Below the pieces are notes generated by a model, which saw only the letters and a list, made by a program, of their open reading frames with translations, searched no databases and had not been told where the DNA came from. Positions 7,792 to 14,958 of a DNA stretch of 64,000 bases are shown here, piece by piece; position 1 is the first letter of the stretch; each line of letters starts with the position of its first letter. Position numbers and translations under genes: made by a program. The stretch is from RGIG5612 sp045601405 (lineage in GTDB: Bacteria; Bacillota; Clostridia; Lachnospirales; Lachnospiraceae), in NCBI GenBank assembly GCA_045601405.1, contig JAZRZO010000053.1, positions 1 to 64,000 of the forward strand, written 5' to 3'.

Positions 7792-8925
7792 CTATTCTTC
7801 GGCTGTTCTTGTTATGATATCCGCTATGAAATAGTCCCCGTCCCTGACCATGATCCAGGTCATGTTTGTATCCCATGTCTTGGCGGGCTCACCGTCTTTA
7901 TATATAGTCTCAACAAATCTGATGTCACAGGAATAGCACTCATCCGAATACTTTCTGAAATTTCCGGCCTGCTTATCCGTGATTTCCGCCCGATCGTGAG
8001 CCTGCATCCAGCTTATATCAACATTTTTAGCATATGCAATAGCCGGTGAGTCATTCAGCATTATCTCGCCGGGAACTGATGCGGGAGCGTCTCCTGAAAA
8101 ATATCTGCCGTAGGACTCCATCATGTCCATGATCCTTTGAGTCTGTTCCTGCACAAAACCCTCGTCTGCTTCAAAACCGCCCACATATATACCGCCTGTC
8201 AGCCGGCAGCTTTTTTCCTGACCATCATGATCTGTAACTGTTACCTGCGGGTCATAAAAAATACCTCTTACCACATACTCATCCATGTAGGGCTGCTCGT
8301 GTATTATCCCCGCGCCGGCGAGGTTATCAAGCACCCCCGGCGTTATATACGCGCGCATCTTATATTCGTATGGCACCTCTATCCCGCCTATCTTTACCGG
8401 ACAGTCCGCCGGCACTTGAATAGTAAGCGTTTGTACAGCCAGCTCTTCGCTCTCTATAATGCTTTCTGTCTCCTCCCACTCTGTATGGCTTTTCTCAAGC
8501 TCTCCGCTTTTTTTCGCCAGCCTCACCTTCAGCAGGTTGCCGACTTCATTTCTTATCATATATACCGCTTCGTCATCCGTGCTTTCAGAATTTATCCTTA
8601 CATATTCCGGCTCTGCTTCTGATAGTTTCCGCGAAAAGAATTCGCCGAGAAATGCGTCGTCGGCAAACAGCTCTCCATCCCCGGATTCTCCGCCTGCCGA
8701 AAAATGGATACCTGCGGTATTTTTATTTTTCAGTTCTTCTATTATCCTGTCCAGCTCATGCTCAGGCAGACCTCTTTCAAAGTTGCTCATCTGAATGTAA
8801 AGAACAGTGAGAAGGATCATTATAACCAGCACAAAGGCTGTCAGGGCGCCGGCGAAAGCCATCCTGAACGAGGTGCTTTTTTTGCCTTTGCTTCTTTGTT
8901 TTCTTCTTACTGTCTGCCTCTTCAT
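7792..8925 (-). CDS. Membrane-anchored extracytoplasmic protein of unknown function
   Basis: I do not recognise this 377-residue protein. A very basic N-terminus (RRKQRSKGKK) is followed by one hydrophobic segment at about residues 22-46, so about 330 residues face the outside, by the positive-inside rule. The ectodomain begins with an acidic helical stretch (ELDRIIEELKNKN). It ends with an alpha+beta region whose CYSCDIRFVETIY...WIMVRDGDYFIAD pattern recalls small NTF2-like or calcium-channel-type domains, but this is a weak impression. It is the last gene of the overlapping surface-glycan operon, 11 bases after the phosphodiester glycosidase-like gene, so a cell-envelope role is likely. Confidence 0.7.
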   Translation of the reverse strand: MKRQTVRRKQRSKGKKSTSFRMAFAGALTAFVLVIMILLTVLYIQMSNFERGLPEHELDRIIEELKNKNTAGIHFSAGGESGDGELFADDAFLGEFFSRKLSEAEPEYVRINSESTDDEAVYMIRNEVGNLLKVRLAKKSGELEKSHTEWEETESIIESEELAVQTLTIQVPADCPVKIGGIEVPYEYKMRAYITPGVLDNLAGAGIIHEQPYMDEYVVRGIFYDPQVTVTDHDGQEKSCRLTGGIYVGGFEADEGFVQEQTQRIMDMMESYGRYFSGDAPASVPGEIMLNDSPAIAYAKNVDISWMQAHDRAEITDKQAGNFRKYSDECYSCDIRFVETIYKDGEPAKTWDTNMTWIMVRDGDYFIADIITRTAEE

Positions 8926-8936
8926 ATCCCTCTTCC

Positions 8937-9914
8937 TTATCTTACGAGAAAAGCGTTAGGAACTTCCCTTGCGCCTGAGAGCGCATAGGGTGTGTTCAGG
9001 AACAGACCGTTATAGACCAGCTGCGTGGATGAGCCTCCGTCAAGAGATGCCGCATTAACTGCCCCGTATTCGCTCATTATCCTTATCATATCTGAAAATG
9101 TGGCCCCTATCGAATTTGCCTGCCTTCCGTCTACGGTAACAAAGATGACTGTGCCGTCCGCTCTCTGACCTATCGCAGTCCTTGGATTTAATCCTCCGCC
9201 GGCACCCGAGACCTCCTGCTCCGCTCCGTTTAAGATAAGGACCGGAGCGTAGCTGCTCCTTACGCATACACAATCACGAAGCCCCATATCGAGGGCCTCC
9301 TTCGCATTCAGATTTCCTATCACCATTACGTTGTCATAGGTAAAGCCTATGGAAGTATAAGAAGTGCCTCTGTCTCCGTATACCAGCTCTCCTTCAGATA
9401 TCACAAAGCCGTCAGGAGTGCCGCCGTTGCCAAGACCGTTGTTATCCGCAAAGCCTCCACCGTTTATTCCCGCGATAGCGCCGTATCGCTCGGCAATATG
9501 ATCCACCGTGGTCCCTCCGCTTCCGTCATACGGACCTTTGTTTCCTATAAAGACGCGGGAGGGGTCCTTTATCAGCATTACATCCCCGATATAGGTTCCG
9601 CCTGATATCTCGAAGGTCTCTATGTCCTTTGCCGCCGCGTTATCGCTACCCGATATATCTATCAGAGAAGTGTCTGTTGATCCGTCCGTTTCCTTTACCG
9701 AGTTATTTCTGATGATCTCGTCTATCTGCGCTTTTGATAAATAGATATCCGGCACCCACTTAAGGGCGCTTGTCTCTCTCAGGGAAAGCGTCATCAGCTC
9801 TCCTGCACGCTTTGAAGGTCCCTTTATTATGATGAGAAGAGCCGCCAGCAATCCCAGTATCGCAGTAATCAGAAAAACACCGATGACAAGTAATGTTCGT
9901 TTTACGTATCTCAT
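8937..9914 (-). CDS. Phosphodiester glycosidase family (NAGPA-like) exported protein
   Basis: A 325-residue protein with an N-terminal membrane anchor (about residues 8-29) and an external NAGPA domain. Visible family features are AIAGINGGGF in the middle, GLNPRTAIGQRADGTVIFV and the C-terminal AASLDGGSSTQLVYNG. The family is named after the mammalian uncovering enzyme that removes GlcNAc from a phosphodiester; bacterial members are thought to cleave sugar-phosphodiester bonds in envelope polymers or spore coats. It overlaps the glycosyltransferase gene before it by four bases (ATGA), so the two are translationally coupled. The exact substrate cannot be read from the sequence. Confidence 0.85.
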   Translation of the reverse strand: MRYVKRTLLVIGVFLITAILGLLAALLIIIKGPSKRAGELMTLSLRETSALKWVPDIYLSKAQIDEIIRNNSVKETDGSTDTSLIDISGSDNAAAKDIETFEISGGTYIGDVMLIKDPSRVFIGNKGPYDGSGGTTVDHIAERYGAIAGINGGGFADNNGLGNGGTPDGFVISEGELVYGDRGTSYTSIGFTYDNVMVIGNLNAKEALDMGLRDCVCVRSSYAPVLILNGAEQEVSGAGGGLNPRTAIGQRADGTVIFVTVDGRQANSIGATFSDMIRIMSEYGAVNAASLDGGSSTQLVYNGLFLNTPYALSGAREVPNAFLVR

Positions 9915-11050
9915 TTTTTATCTTTGAATACCCATTTTCTTTGAACGCCGTAGCTGAATATAAAAAGGCACATATCAACCAGGCATTTTACCAGCACATT
10001 TTTGAAGCCGGTTACGTGCAGCAGTCCGTTCGCGAAAAGATCCACAAAAACAAAGGATAATGTCATCTGGCAGAAGGCAAGAATAAAATACTTGGCCGCT
10101 GCCTTTTTGATGTTTGCGGAATCCTTAAACACCACCTTACGGTTGATCACAAAGTTAACTATCGAAGAGGTTATCCGGGATGTGAGCGTGGCAATAAGGA
10201 CCGACGCTATATGCAGATTCCATGTGTGTGCTATCAGCGCCTTCGCGAGTGAATATGATTCATTAACCGTTGAATCCAGACTCCAGGCATGCTCTAAGAT
10301 GGCGATGGTTATCCAGTATACTCCTATGTCCACCACCCAGGAGCTGATCGAGCTTAATACGAATTTAACAAAATATTTCAGGACAACAGCATATATCCTT
10401 AACGCGTCTCTTACGGCGTTGAAGTGCGATGAAGAATTATCGTCGATATAGATGGTTTTTATCTCGACTTCTTTGTACGGTATCTTCCGGTTGACTATCT
10501 CGATCAGCATCTGTGTTTCATATTCATAGCGGTCTCCCGGAAGTCCGGAAAACAGTTCGAAATATTCAGCCGGTATCACTCTGAGCCCAGTCTGCGTATC
10601 CTTAAGCTTTATCCCGCAGGCATACCGGTACACTACTCTTGATACCGCATTCCCGAAACGGCTTCTAAACGGAACGTCTCCGCCGAAGTCTCTTCCTCCG
10701 ATGATCACCGTTCCCGGTGACTTTTCATGCTCTGCAAGACAGCTGTCCATGCATTCCACAGTATGCTGTCCATCTCCGTCGCAGGTTACCGCAACGTCTA
10801 TATCCGACCTCTCTTTTGCAAGATAGGAAAAAGCCGTCTTTAAGGCAGCGCCCTTGCCCCTGTTCACCTCATGGGTAAGGAGAGTAACCTCTTTGTTCTC
10901 AGCAGCCTCCTGAAAAAAATGCTTCGTTTCTTCACTGCTGCCGTCATCAACAATGATTATATCTTCATACCCGCCGGTTATAAGCTCAGAGGTGAATTTC
11001 TTAAATTTTTCGTCCGGATCCAGGACCGGTATGATGACTGCCGTGTTCAT
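9911..11050 (-). CDS. Polyprenyl-phosphate glycosyltransferase (GT2) fused to GtrA-like membrane domain
   Basis: About 379 residues. The first 230 form a GT-A glycosyltransferase 2 domain of the dolichol-phosphate mannosyltransferase type: AVIIPVLDP, IIIVDDGSSEETKHFF and the DXD-like CDGDGQH. The last about 130 residues are a four-helix GtrA domain starting at KFVLSSISSWVVDIGVYW. Such fusions are predicted to load a sugar onto undecaprenyl phosphate and move it across the membrane. I placed the start at the ATG at 11050 because the four-base ATGA overlap with the preceding small gene fixes it; a longer reading would add 43 basic residues that overlap that gene. Confidence 0.88.
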   Translation of the reverse strand: MNTAVIIPVLDPDEKFKKFTSELITGGYEDIIIVDDGSSEETKHFFQEAAENKEVTLLTHEVNRGKGAALKTAFSYLAKERSDIDVAVTCDGDGQHTVECMDSCLAEHEKSPGTVIIGGRDFGGDVPFRSRFGNAVSRVVYRYACGIKLKDTQTGLRVIPAEYFELFSGLPGDRYEYETQMLIEIVNRKIPYKEVEIKTIYIDDNSSSHFNAVRDALRIYAVVLKYFVKFVLSSISSWVVDIGVYWITIAILEHAWSLDSTVNESYSLAKALIAHTWNLHIASVLIATLTSRITSSIVNFVINRKVVFKDSANIKKAAAKYFILAFCQMTLSFVFVDLFANGLLHVTGFKNVLVKCLVDMCLFIFSYGVQRKWVFKDKK

Positions 11051-11232
11051 CTTCTGATCCGTCCCATACCGTTTCCGGCTTTTTCCTTTTGTTTCATCAT
11101 TGCCAGTTCTTTTTCTCTTGTCATCTGTTTTGTCCGCTTGGCTTCTTTTATGCTCCTGACGGCGTAGTATGCCACACACGCCATTATCAAGGCAAATATT
11201 ATTAAAGCTGATATCACGAATATTTCTTTCAT
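11047..11232 (-). CDS. Small single-pass membrane protein
   Basis: A 61-residue protein beginning MKEIFVISALIIFALIMACV, one transmembrane helix followed by a highly charged, mostly basic tail (KEAKRTKQMTREKELAMMKQ). It overlaps the genes on both sides by four bases (ATGA), which supports it as a real gene and fixes its start. Its position between a PIG-L deacetylase and a membrane glycosyltransferase suggests a small scaffold or accessory subunit; no family is recognised. Confidence 0.75.
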   Translation of the reverse strand: MKEIFVISALIIFALIMACVAYYAVRSIKEAKRTKQMTREKELAMMKQKEKAGNGMGRIRR

Positions 11233-12626
11233 CTTCTGCCGCGTCTTCTTGCCATCTCCTGCTTTCTGCGACGGTCTCTTTTTCTGGATGCCGCTGCCAG
11301 CAGGAGCATAATCAGGATGATAACGATGACCAGAACAAGGATGATGACTATTATCAGCCATACAGAGCTTCCGGTTTTCTTCTCCTTTTCAGGCTCGGGC
11401 TTATCTGCCTTTGAGACGGGCTTCGTCTCGTTTTTTTCCTTTTCCTGTTCATCATATGTCTTAATGTTGTCCAGCATGTCGTCTCCGGAAATATCCGCCC
11501 CCACAAGGGTTCTGTAGAGCCCGTATCTTGCACAGCTGAACTGATAATCATTGGGTTCTCCGTTCTCGTCGTATCCGTCATCCACATAAAACCACATCCA
11601 CTGCTGTGAAACATACTTTAAATACGCATCCTTCGCCACCTGCAGAGCAGTTCTTCCTCCAAAATCGGGAAGAGGGACTCTTGTTTTCATTTCTATTGGA
11701 TTTTCCGCGTAAAGATGGAGATATGTCTTCGGAACATCCCATGTTCCGTACATCTGCGCGCTTTCAGGATAGCTCGACTGATCGTTCGTCTGCTCCAGGG
11801 CATCCCTGACAAGCTTTGAAACATACATATGCCCGCCGTGCCCGTACTCGCCGTTAACATCGTGTGTCACGACCACCTGCGGTTTGAACCTTCTTATTGT
11901 CTCTATGATATATCCAAGACACTCGCCGTAGTCAAACTGCCCCTCCGCCTCCTCTAAGGTTTCCGAGTAATTATCATAAAATCTTCCGAGCTGCGGGTAA
12001 TGGTCTACTCCCATCTCCCAGATACCGTCAAGAAGCTCATGATTTCTGTATGATTCGGTGAGGAAAAAATCCGAGAAATATGCCACCTGCACTCTGGCTC
12101 TGTTTCCGTTTGTATAGTTGGGGATAACGCCTCCGAAGAACAGAACCTCATCGTCTGAGTGCGTGGATATGAACAGCATATCCGCCTTATCCCACGGCGG
12201 AGCCCACTGCTGAACAAATGACGGCAGTTCTCCCGCAGAGAACGCGAATACATCCGCTATTGTCGCCTCACCGCCCGTAAGTATAATCGTCGCCTCCGTG
12301 GAGGTTCCGCTGAGCTTGACAAACTCATGAAGGAAGCCGTTCGCTCCGCATATCTTTTCCGTGCTACCGTCCCTGAGCGTCCATCCCCCCGGAACAGAGT
12401 CCCACTTTATATAGATCGAATCAATGGGTTCTCCCGCGCGAAGTGTGATAGAAGTATTGGCCTCAAACGGTTCCGTTGTATTGAACACATCATCAAGCAG
12501 CGCCTCTCCGTCGCTGCCGTCTGACGATTCTATGGTAATGTCCAGCTGCGCCGCGGATACTTTAAATGTGAACAATCCGGCTGCTAAAAAAAGAAAAAAT
12601 CCGGCTGCTAAAAGTATTTTTTTCAT
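11229..12626 (-). CDS. PIG-L family deacetylase, exported and membrane-tethered
   Basis: A 465-residue protein. It has a signal peptide (KKILLAAGFFLFLAAGLFTF, likely cut after VSA), an N-terminal beta-rich region, then a PIG-L/LmbE deacetylase domain. The zinc motif reads FISTHSDDEVLFFGG, so the usual A/P-HPDDE is replaced by HSDDE. A second His-rich segment VTHDVNGEYGHGGH supplies the third ligand. After a charged linker a C-terminal helix (SSVWLIIVIILVLVIVIIL) and a basic tail anchor it in the membrane. Family members remove acetyl groups from GlcNAc-containing glycolipids or glycans. Four-base overlaps with mobA and with the small membrane gene put it in one operon. Confidence 0.87.
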   Translation of the reverse strand: MKKILLAAGFFLFLAAGLFTFKVSAAQLDITIESSDGSDGEALLDDVFNTTEPFEANTSITLRAGEPIDSIYIKWDSVPGGWTLRDGSTEKICGANGFLHEFVKLSGTSTEATIILTGGEATIADVFAFSAGELPSFVQQWAPPWDKADMLFISTHSDDEVLFFGGVIPNYTNGNRARVQVAYFSDFFLTESYRNHELLDGIWEMGVDHYPQLGRFYDNYSETLEEAEGQFDYGECLGYIIETIRRFKPQVVVTHDVNGEYGHGGHMYVSKLVRDALEQTNDQSSYPESAQMYGTWDVPKTYLHLYAENPIEMKTRVPLPDFGGRTALQVAKDAYLKYVSQQWMWFYVDDGYDENGEPNDYQFSCARYGLYRTLVGADISGDDMLDNIKTYDEQEKEKNETKPVSKADKPEPEKEKKTGSSVWLIIVIILVLVIVIILIMLLLAAASRKRDRRRKQEMARRRGRR

Positions 12627-13222
12627 AATATCTTTTTATAATCCTCTTTTGTATTAATATTTCTGAAGGATAGCTTTATATCACAGTCTGAAAGCTCCGG
12701 AAACCTTTTCTTCAGCTCATCCGCGGAAACCGCCACGTCGTCCCGGGTAAGTATACCGGTAAGCTTATAATTTCCGGTGCTCAGCATATCCTTCATATCT
12801 GAGAGCGCGCTGCTGCCATATACGCCTGTCAACGGCTCTATCCTGCCATTGTCATCCTTCAGGAGAAATGCCCTGTCGTCACACGCTTCGAACATCCTTA
12901 AAAGAACCACCATGTTCGCAAACGGCGCATCCACGGGAACAACGGCAGTTCTTTGGATGCCGAGACTTTCGTATACAGAAACTATGCCGCCCATCGGGCC
13001 GCATTTCTTATAGATATCTGTTACTATCTCAGCGCCGCTTGTTACCTTTTCTATCTTTTCCTTCTGCTCTTCATCTTTTGCAGATATGATGATACGGTCG
13101 AAAAAATGCTTTGCAGTGGAATTTAATTTCGTTATAAAGGGTTCGCCGTCCAGCTCAAGAAAGGCCTTGTCCTTCCCCATGCGTCTGCTTTGCCCGCCGG
13201 CCATTATGGTCAGAGTTTTCAT
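12623..13222 (-). CDS. mobA: Molybdenum cofactor guanylyltransferase-like nucleotidyltransferase
   Basis: A 199-residue GT-A fold enzyme with the nucleotide loop AGGQSRRMGKDKAFLEL, PMGGIVSVYESL, VPVDAPFA (the usual DMP replaced by DAP) and the C-terminal FRNINTKEDY typical of MobA. It would join GMP to molybdopterin. No other molybdenum cofactor gene lies in the window, and it heads an envelope operon, so a sugar-1-phosphate nucleotidyltransferase role cannot be excluded. I placed the start at the ATG at 13222. No ribosome site precedes it, and an extended -10 box ends seven bases upstream, suggesting a leaderless transcript. Confidence 0.8.
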   Translation of the reverse strand: MKTLTIMAGGQSRRMGKDKAFLELDGEPFITKLNSTAKHFFDRIIISAKDEEQKEKIEKVTSGAEIVTDIYKKCGPMGGIVSVYESLGIQRTAVVPVDAPFANMVVLLRMFEACDDRAFLLKDDNGRIEPLTGVYGSSALSDMKDMLSTGNYKLTGILTRDDVAVSADELKKRFPELSDCDIKLSFRNINTKEDYKKIL

Positions 13223-13229
13223 GAACGGA

Positions 13230-13235
13230 ATTATA
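13230..13235 (-). promoter_or_regulatory. Extended -10 box of mobA
   Basis: On the minus strand TGATATAAT is an extended -10 element. It ends seven bases before the mobA ATG, so transcription should begin at or next to the start codon. A TTGTCA lies only nine bases upstream of the -10 and is too close to act as a -35. Confidence 0.5.
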
Positions 13236-13243
13236 TCATAAGC

Positions 13244-13272
13244 TTGACAAAAAAGGAAGAATAGTATATCAT
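13244..13272 (+). promoter_or_regulatory. Promoter of the perR-like gene
   Basis: A consensus TTGACA (-35, 13244-13249) and TATCAT (-10, 13267-13272) are separated by 17 bases. Transcription would start near 13279, inside or just before the inverted repeat at 13280-13294. Confidence 0.7.
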
Positions 13273-13279
13273 TCAAAAA

Positions 13280-13294
13280 CAGTAATAATTACTG
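13280..13294. promoter_or_regulatory. Fur/PerR box
   Basis: CAGTAAT-A-ATTACTG is an exact 7-1-7 inverted repeat, the standard shape of Fur/PerR operators (PerR consensus TTATAATnATTATAA). It covers the predicted transcription start of the perR-like gene, so autoregulation is likely. It is about 50 bases from the mobA -10 box. Confidence 0.75.
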
Positions 13295-13309
13295 ATTTTG
13301 AGGTAAGAA

Positions 13310-13696
13310 ATGAAGGCAGTAAATTATTCAAAACAAAGAGAAGCAATACTCAACTTTTTATGTTCCAGAGAAGACCATCCTTCCGCCGACACTATATATA
13401 ACGCTGTCAGGGAGCAGCTTCCCAACATAAGCAAAGGGACGGTATACAGAAATCTCAGCCTTCTTGAGGACCTCGGCAGGATAAAGCGTCTCCCCCATGC
13501 GGACGGCTGCGACCACTACGACGGCAGGACTGCTCCGCACCAGCACTTTATATGCGGCAAGTGCGGCACTATTGAAGATATTTTTCTGAAGAATACACGA
13601 TCCCTGGATAAACAGGCAAGAGAGAGCGTTGACGGGGAGATCACAGGTTGCGATATTTATTTTTACGGCACATGCAGCCGTTGTTTAAATAAATAA
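13310..13696 (+). CDS. perR: Fur family peroxide-responsive repressor (PerR-like)
   Basis: A 128-residue metal-dependent repressor. An N-terminal winged helix (STAR: SKQREAILNFL...ISKGTVYRNLSLLEDLG) is followed by a dimerisation domain with the regulatory metal site region HADGCDHYDGRTAPHQHFIC and two structural CxxC zinc pairs (CGKCG and CSRC). The short length, context and adjacent rubrerythrin fit PerR better than Fur or Zur. A good GAGG ribosome site precedes the ATG, and its own promoter carries a matching 7-1-7 operator. Confidence 0.88.
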   Translation: MKAVNYSKQREAILNFLCSREDHPSADTIYNAVREQLPNISKGTVYRNLSLLEDLGRIKRLPHADGCDHYDGRTAPHQHFICGKCGTIEDIFLKNTRSLDKQARESVDGEITGCDIYFYGTCSRCLNK

Positions 13697-13732
13697 AAGA
13701 TTAAAAAACACATAATTAAGGAGGAAACCAAA

Positions 13733-14287
13733 ATGGCAAAATGGGTATGTAAAGTATGCGGCTATGTTCATGAGGGAGATACACCTCCGGAAAAATGTCC
13801 GGTATGCCAGACAGACGGCAGTAACTTCGAGAAAATGGGTGAGGATGCGGCAGACGGAGCAGCATGGTCTGCCGAGCACGTTGTAGGCGTGGCTAAGGAC
13901 GCACCTGAGGATATCCTTGAAGGTCTTCGTGACAACTTTAACGGAGAATGCTCAGAAGTAGGTATGTATCTTGCAATGAGCCGCGTAGCCCACAGGGAAG
14001 GCTATCCTGAGATCGGCCTTTACTGGGAAAAGGCTGCATTTGAGGAGGCTGAGCACGCTGCTAAATTTGCTGAGCTCCTTGGTGAGGTCCTTACCGATTC
14101 AACAAAAAAGAACCTTGAAATGAGAGTTGACGCTGAGTACGGCGCAACCGCAGGAAAGACTGATCTTGCTAAGAAAGCTAAAGAACTTGGCCTTGACGCT
14201 ATTCATGACACCGTGCATGAAATGGCTCGCGATGAGGCAAGACACGGCAAAGCGCTCAAGGGACTTCTTGACAGATACTTCAAATAA
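13733..14287 (+). CDS. rbr: Reverse rubrerythrin (rubredoxin domain first)
   Basis: A 184-residue peroxide reductase. The rubredoxin domain is N-terminal (WVCKVCGYVHEG...EKCPVCQ, two CxxC pairs binding one iron). The ferritin-like di-iron domain follows with its ExxH-type ligands (NGECSEVGMYLAMSRVAHRE; FEEAEHAAKF; EMARDEARHG). This order is opposite to classical rubrerythrin and matches the clostridial reverse form, which reduces H2O2 and O2 using NADH-rubredoxin reductase. It lies 36 bases after perR, has an AAGGAGG site, and is probably cotranscribed with perR and derepressed by peroxide. Confidence 0.95.
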   Translation: MAKWVCKVCGYVHEGDTPPEKCPVCQTDGSNFEKMGEDAADGAAWSAEHVVGVAKDAPEDILEGLRDNFNGECSEVGMYLAMSRVAHREGYPEIGLYWEKAAFEEAEHAAKFAELLGEVLTDSTKKNLEMRVDAEYGATAGKTDLAKKAKELGLDAIHDTVHEMARDEARHGKALKGLLDRYFK

Positions 14288-14422
14288 GATATCGCAAGAT
14301 ACCGGCCTGCCTAAGGTTTAAAATGATATGAGTATTTTAAAAGCCACCACCTGAAAGGCGGAGCGGATAAGGGATAATTCAAAAACCATTATCTGAAACG
14401 TCTTCAGGCGGGCTAAAAAAGC

Positions 14423-14465
14423 AAGACCACTTCTTAGGATTGACTTCCTTTGAAGTGGTCTTTTG
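14423..14465 (+). terminator. Rho-independent terminator after rubrerythrin
   Basis: The 11-bp arms 14423-14433 and 14452-14462 (AAGACCACTTC and GAAGTGGTCTT) are perfectly complementary and lead into a T-rich tract. It closes the perR-rbr unit and also faces the decayed gene on the minus strand, so it may work both ways. The stretch 14288-14422 has no gene; I see no copy of the tRNA-Leu 3' end there that would mark an integration site. Confidence 0.8.
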
Positions 14466-14466
14466 T

Positions 14467-14931
14467 TTATAGACCTAAATCTTCATAAACTCCAGATTTC
14501 CAACTATAGTGTTTTCCATCTTTTTCTTGATCTTTTTTATACTGATAGTGGTAGCTCTCCCAGTGTTCTAAGGAATACTGTTATACCACCGACCGTTTTG
14601 GGCTTTAGATACGAGGACTCATTTATTGCTGTTTTAATGGTATCATTCAAAGACTCCAAATCATCAACATATGAATCAATTATTTTACCGTTAAGGGAAT
14701 TGTGTGCGTTGTTTTGTACGGCTTGTGTGCCATAGATCGTATTAACAAATAGATAATCGCCGACAGAACGAAAAACACTGCAAGTAGTATTAATCCCCAT
14801 TTCCACCACTGCAATTGGGGATTAATATCCTTAACAGTATATCCCCATATACCTGCTATGGTACTCAAACCGGCAACGATGGAAAATGAAAATCGTATGC
14901 TCTTTTTTATTTTTATCAGTTTGTGTCTCAC
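14467..14931 (-). pseudogene. Decayed membrane-anchored Macro-domain (Thoeris ThsA-like) gene
   Basis: The first 83 codons, from a GTG at 14931 with AGGAG five bases upstream, encode a basic start and two transmembrane helices (FSFSIVAGLSTIAGIWGYTV and WGLILLAVFFVLSAIIYLLI) and stop at 14680. A second frame, roughly 14720-14537, continues with AHNSLNGKIIDSYVDDLESL and stops. A third frame at 14580-14467 encodes a further protein-like stretch ending WKSGVYEDLGL. From memory, the two-helix start plus the NSLNG...YVDD segment resembles TM-Macro proteins of the ThsA type (DUF6430); this is a moderate guess. At least two deletions or frameshifts have removed most of the Macro domain. It lies 27 bases after hsdM. 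Confidence 0.55.
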
Positions 14932-14958
14932 AATATTCTCCTAAAAGATTATCAGTTC

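Noticed and set aside
14288..14422. Second attachment site matching the tRNA-Leu 3' end at the far side of the island.
   Set aside because: No stretch resembling the tRNA 3' end is found here; only the rubrerythrin trailer and unrelated sequence.
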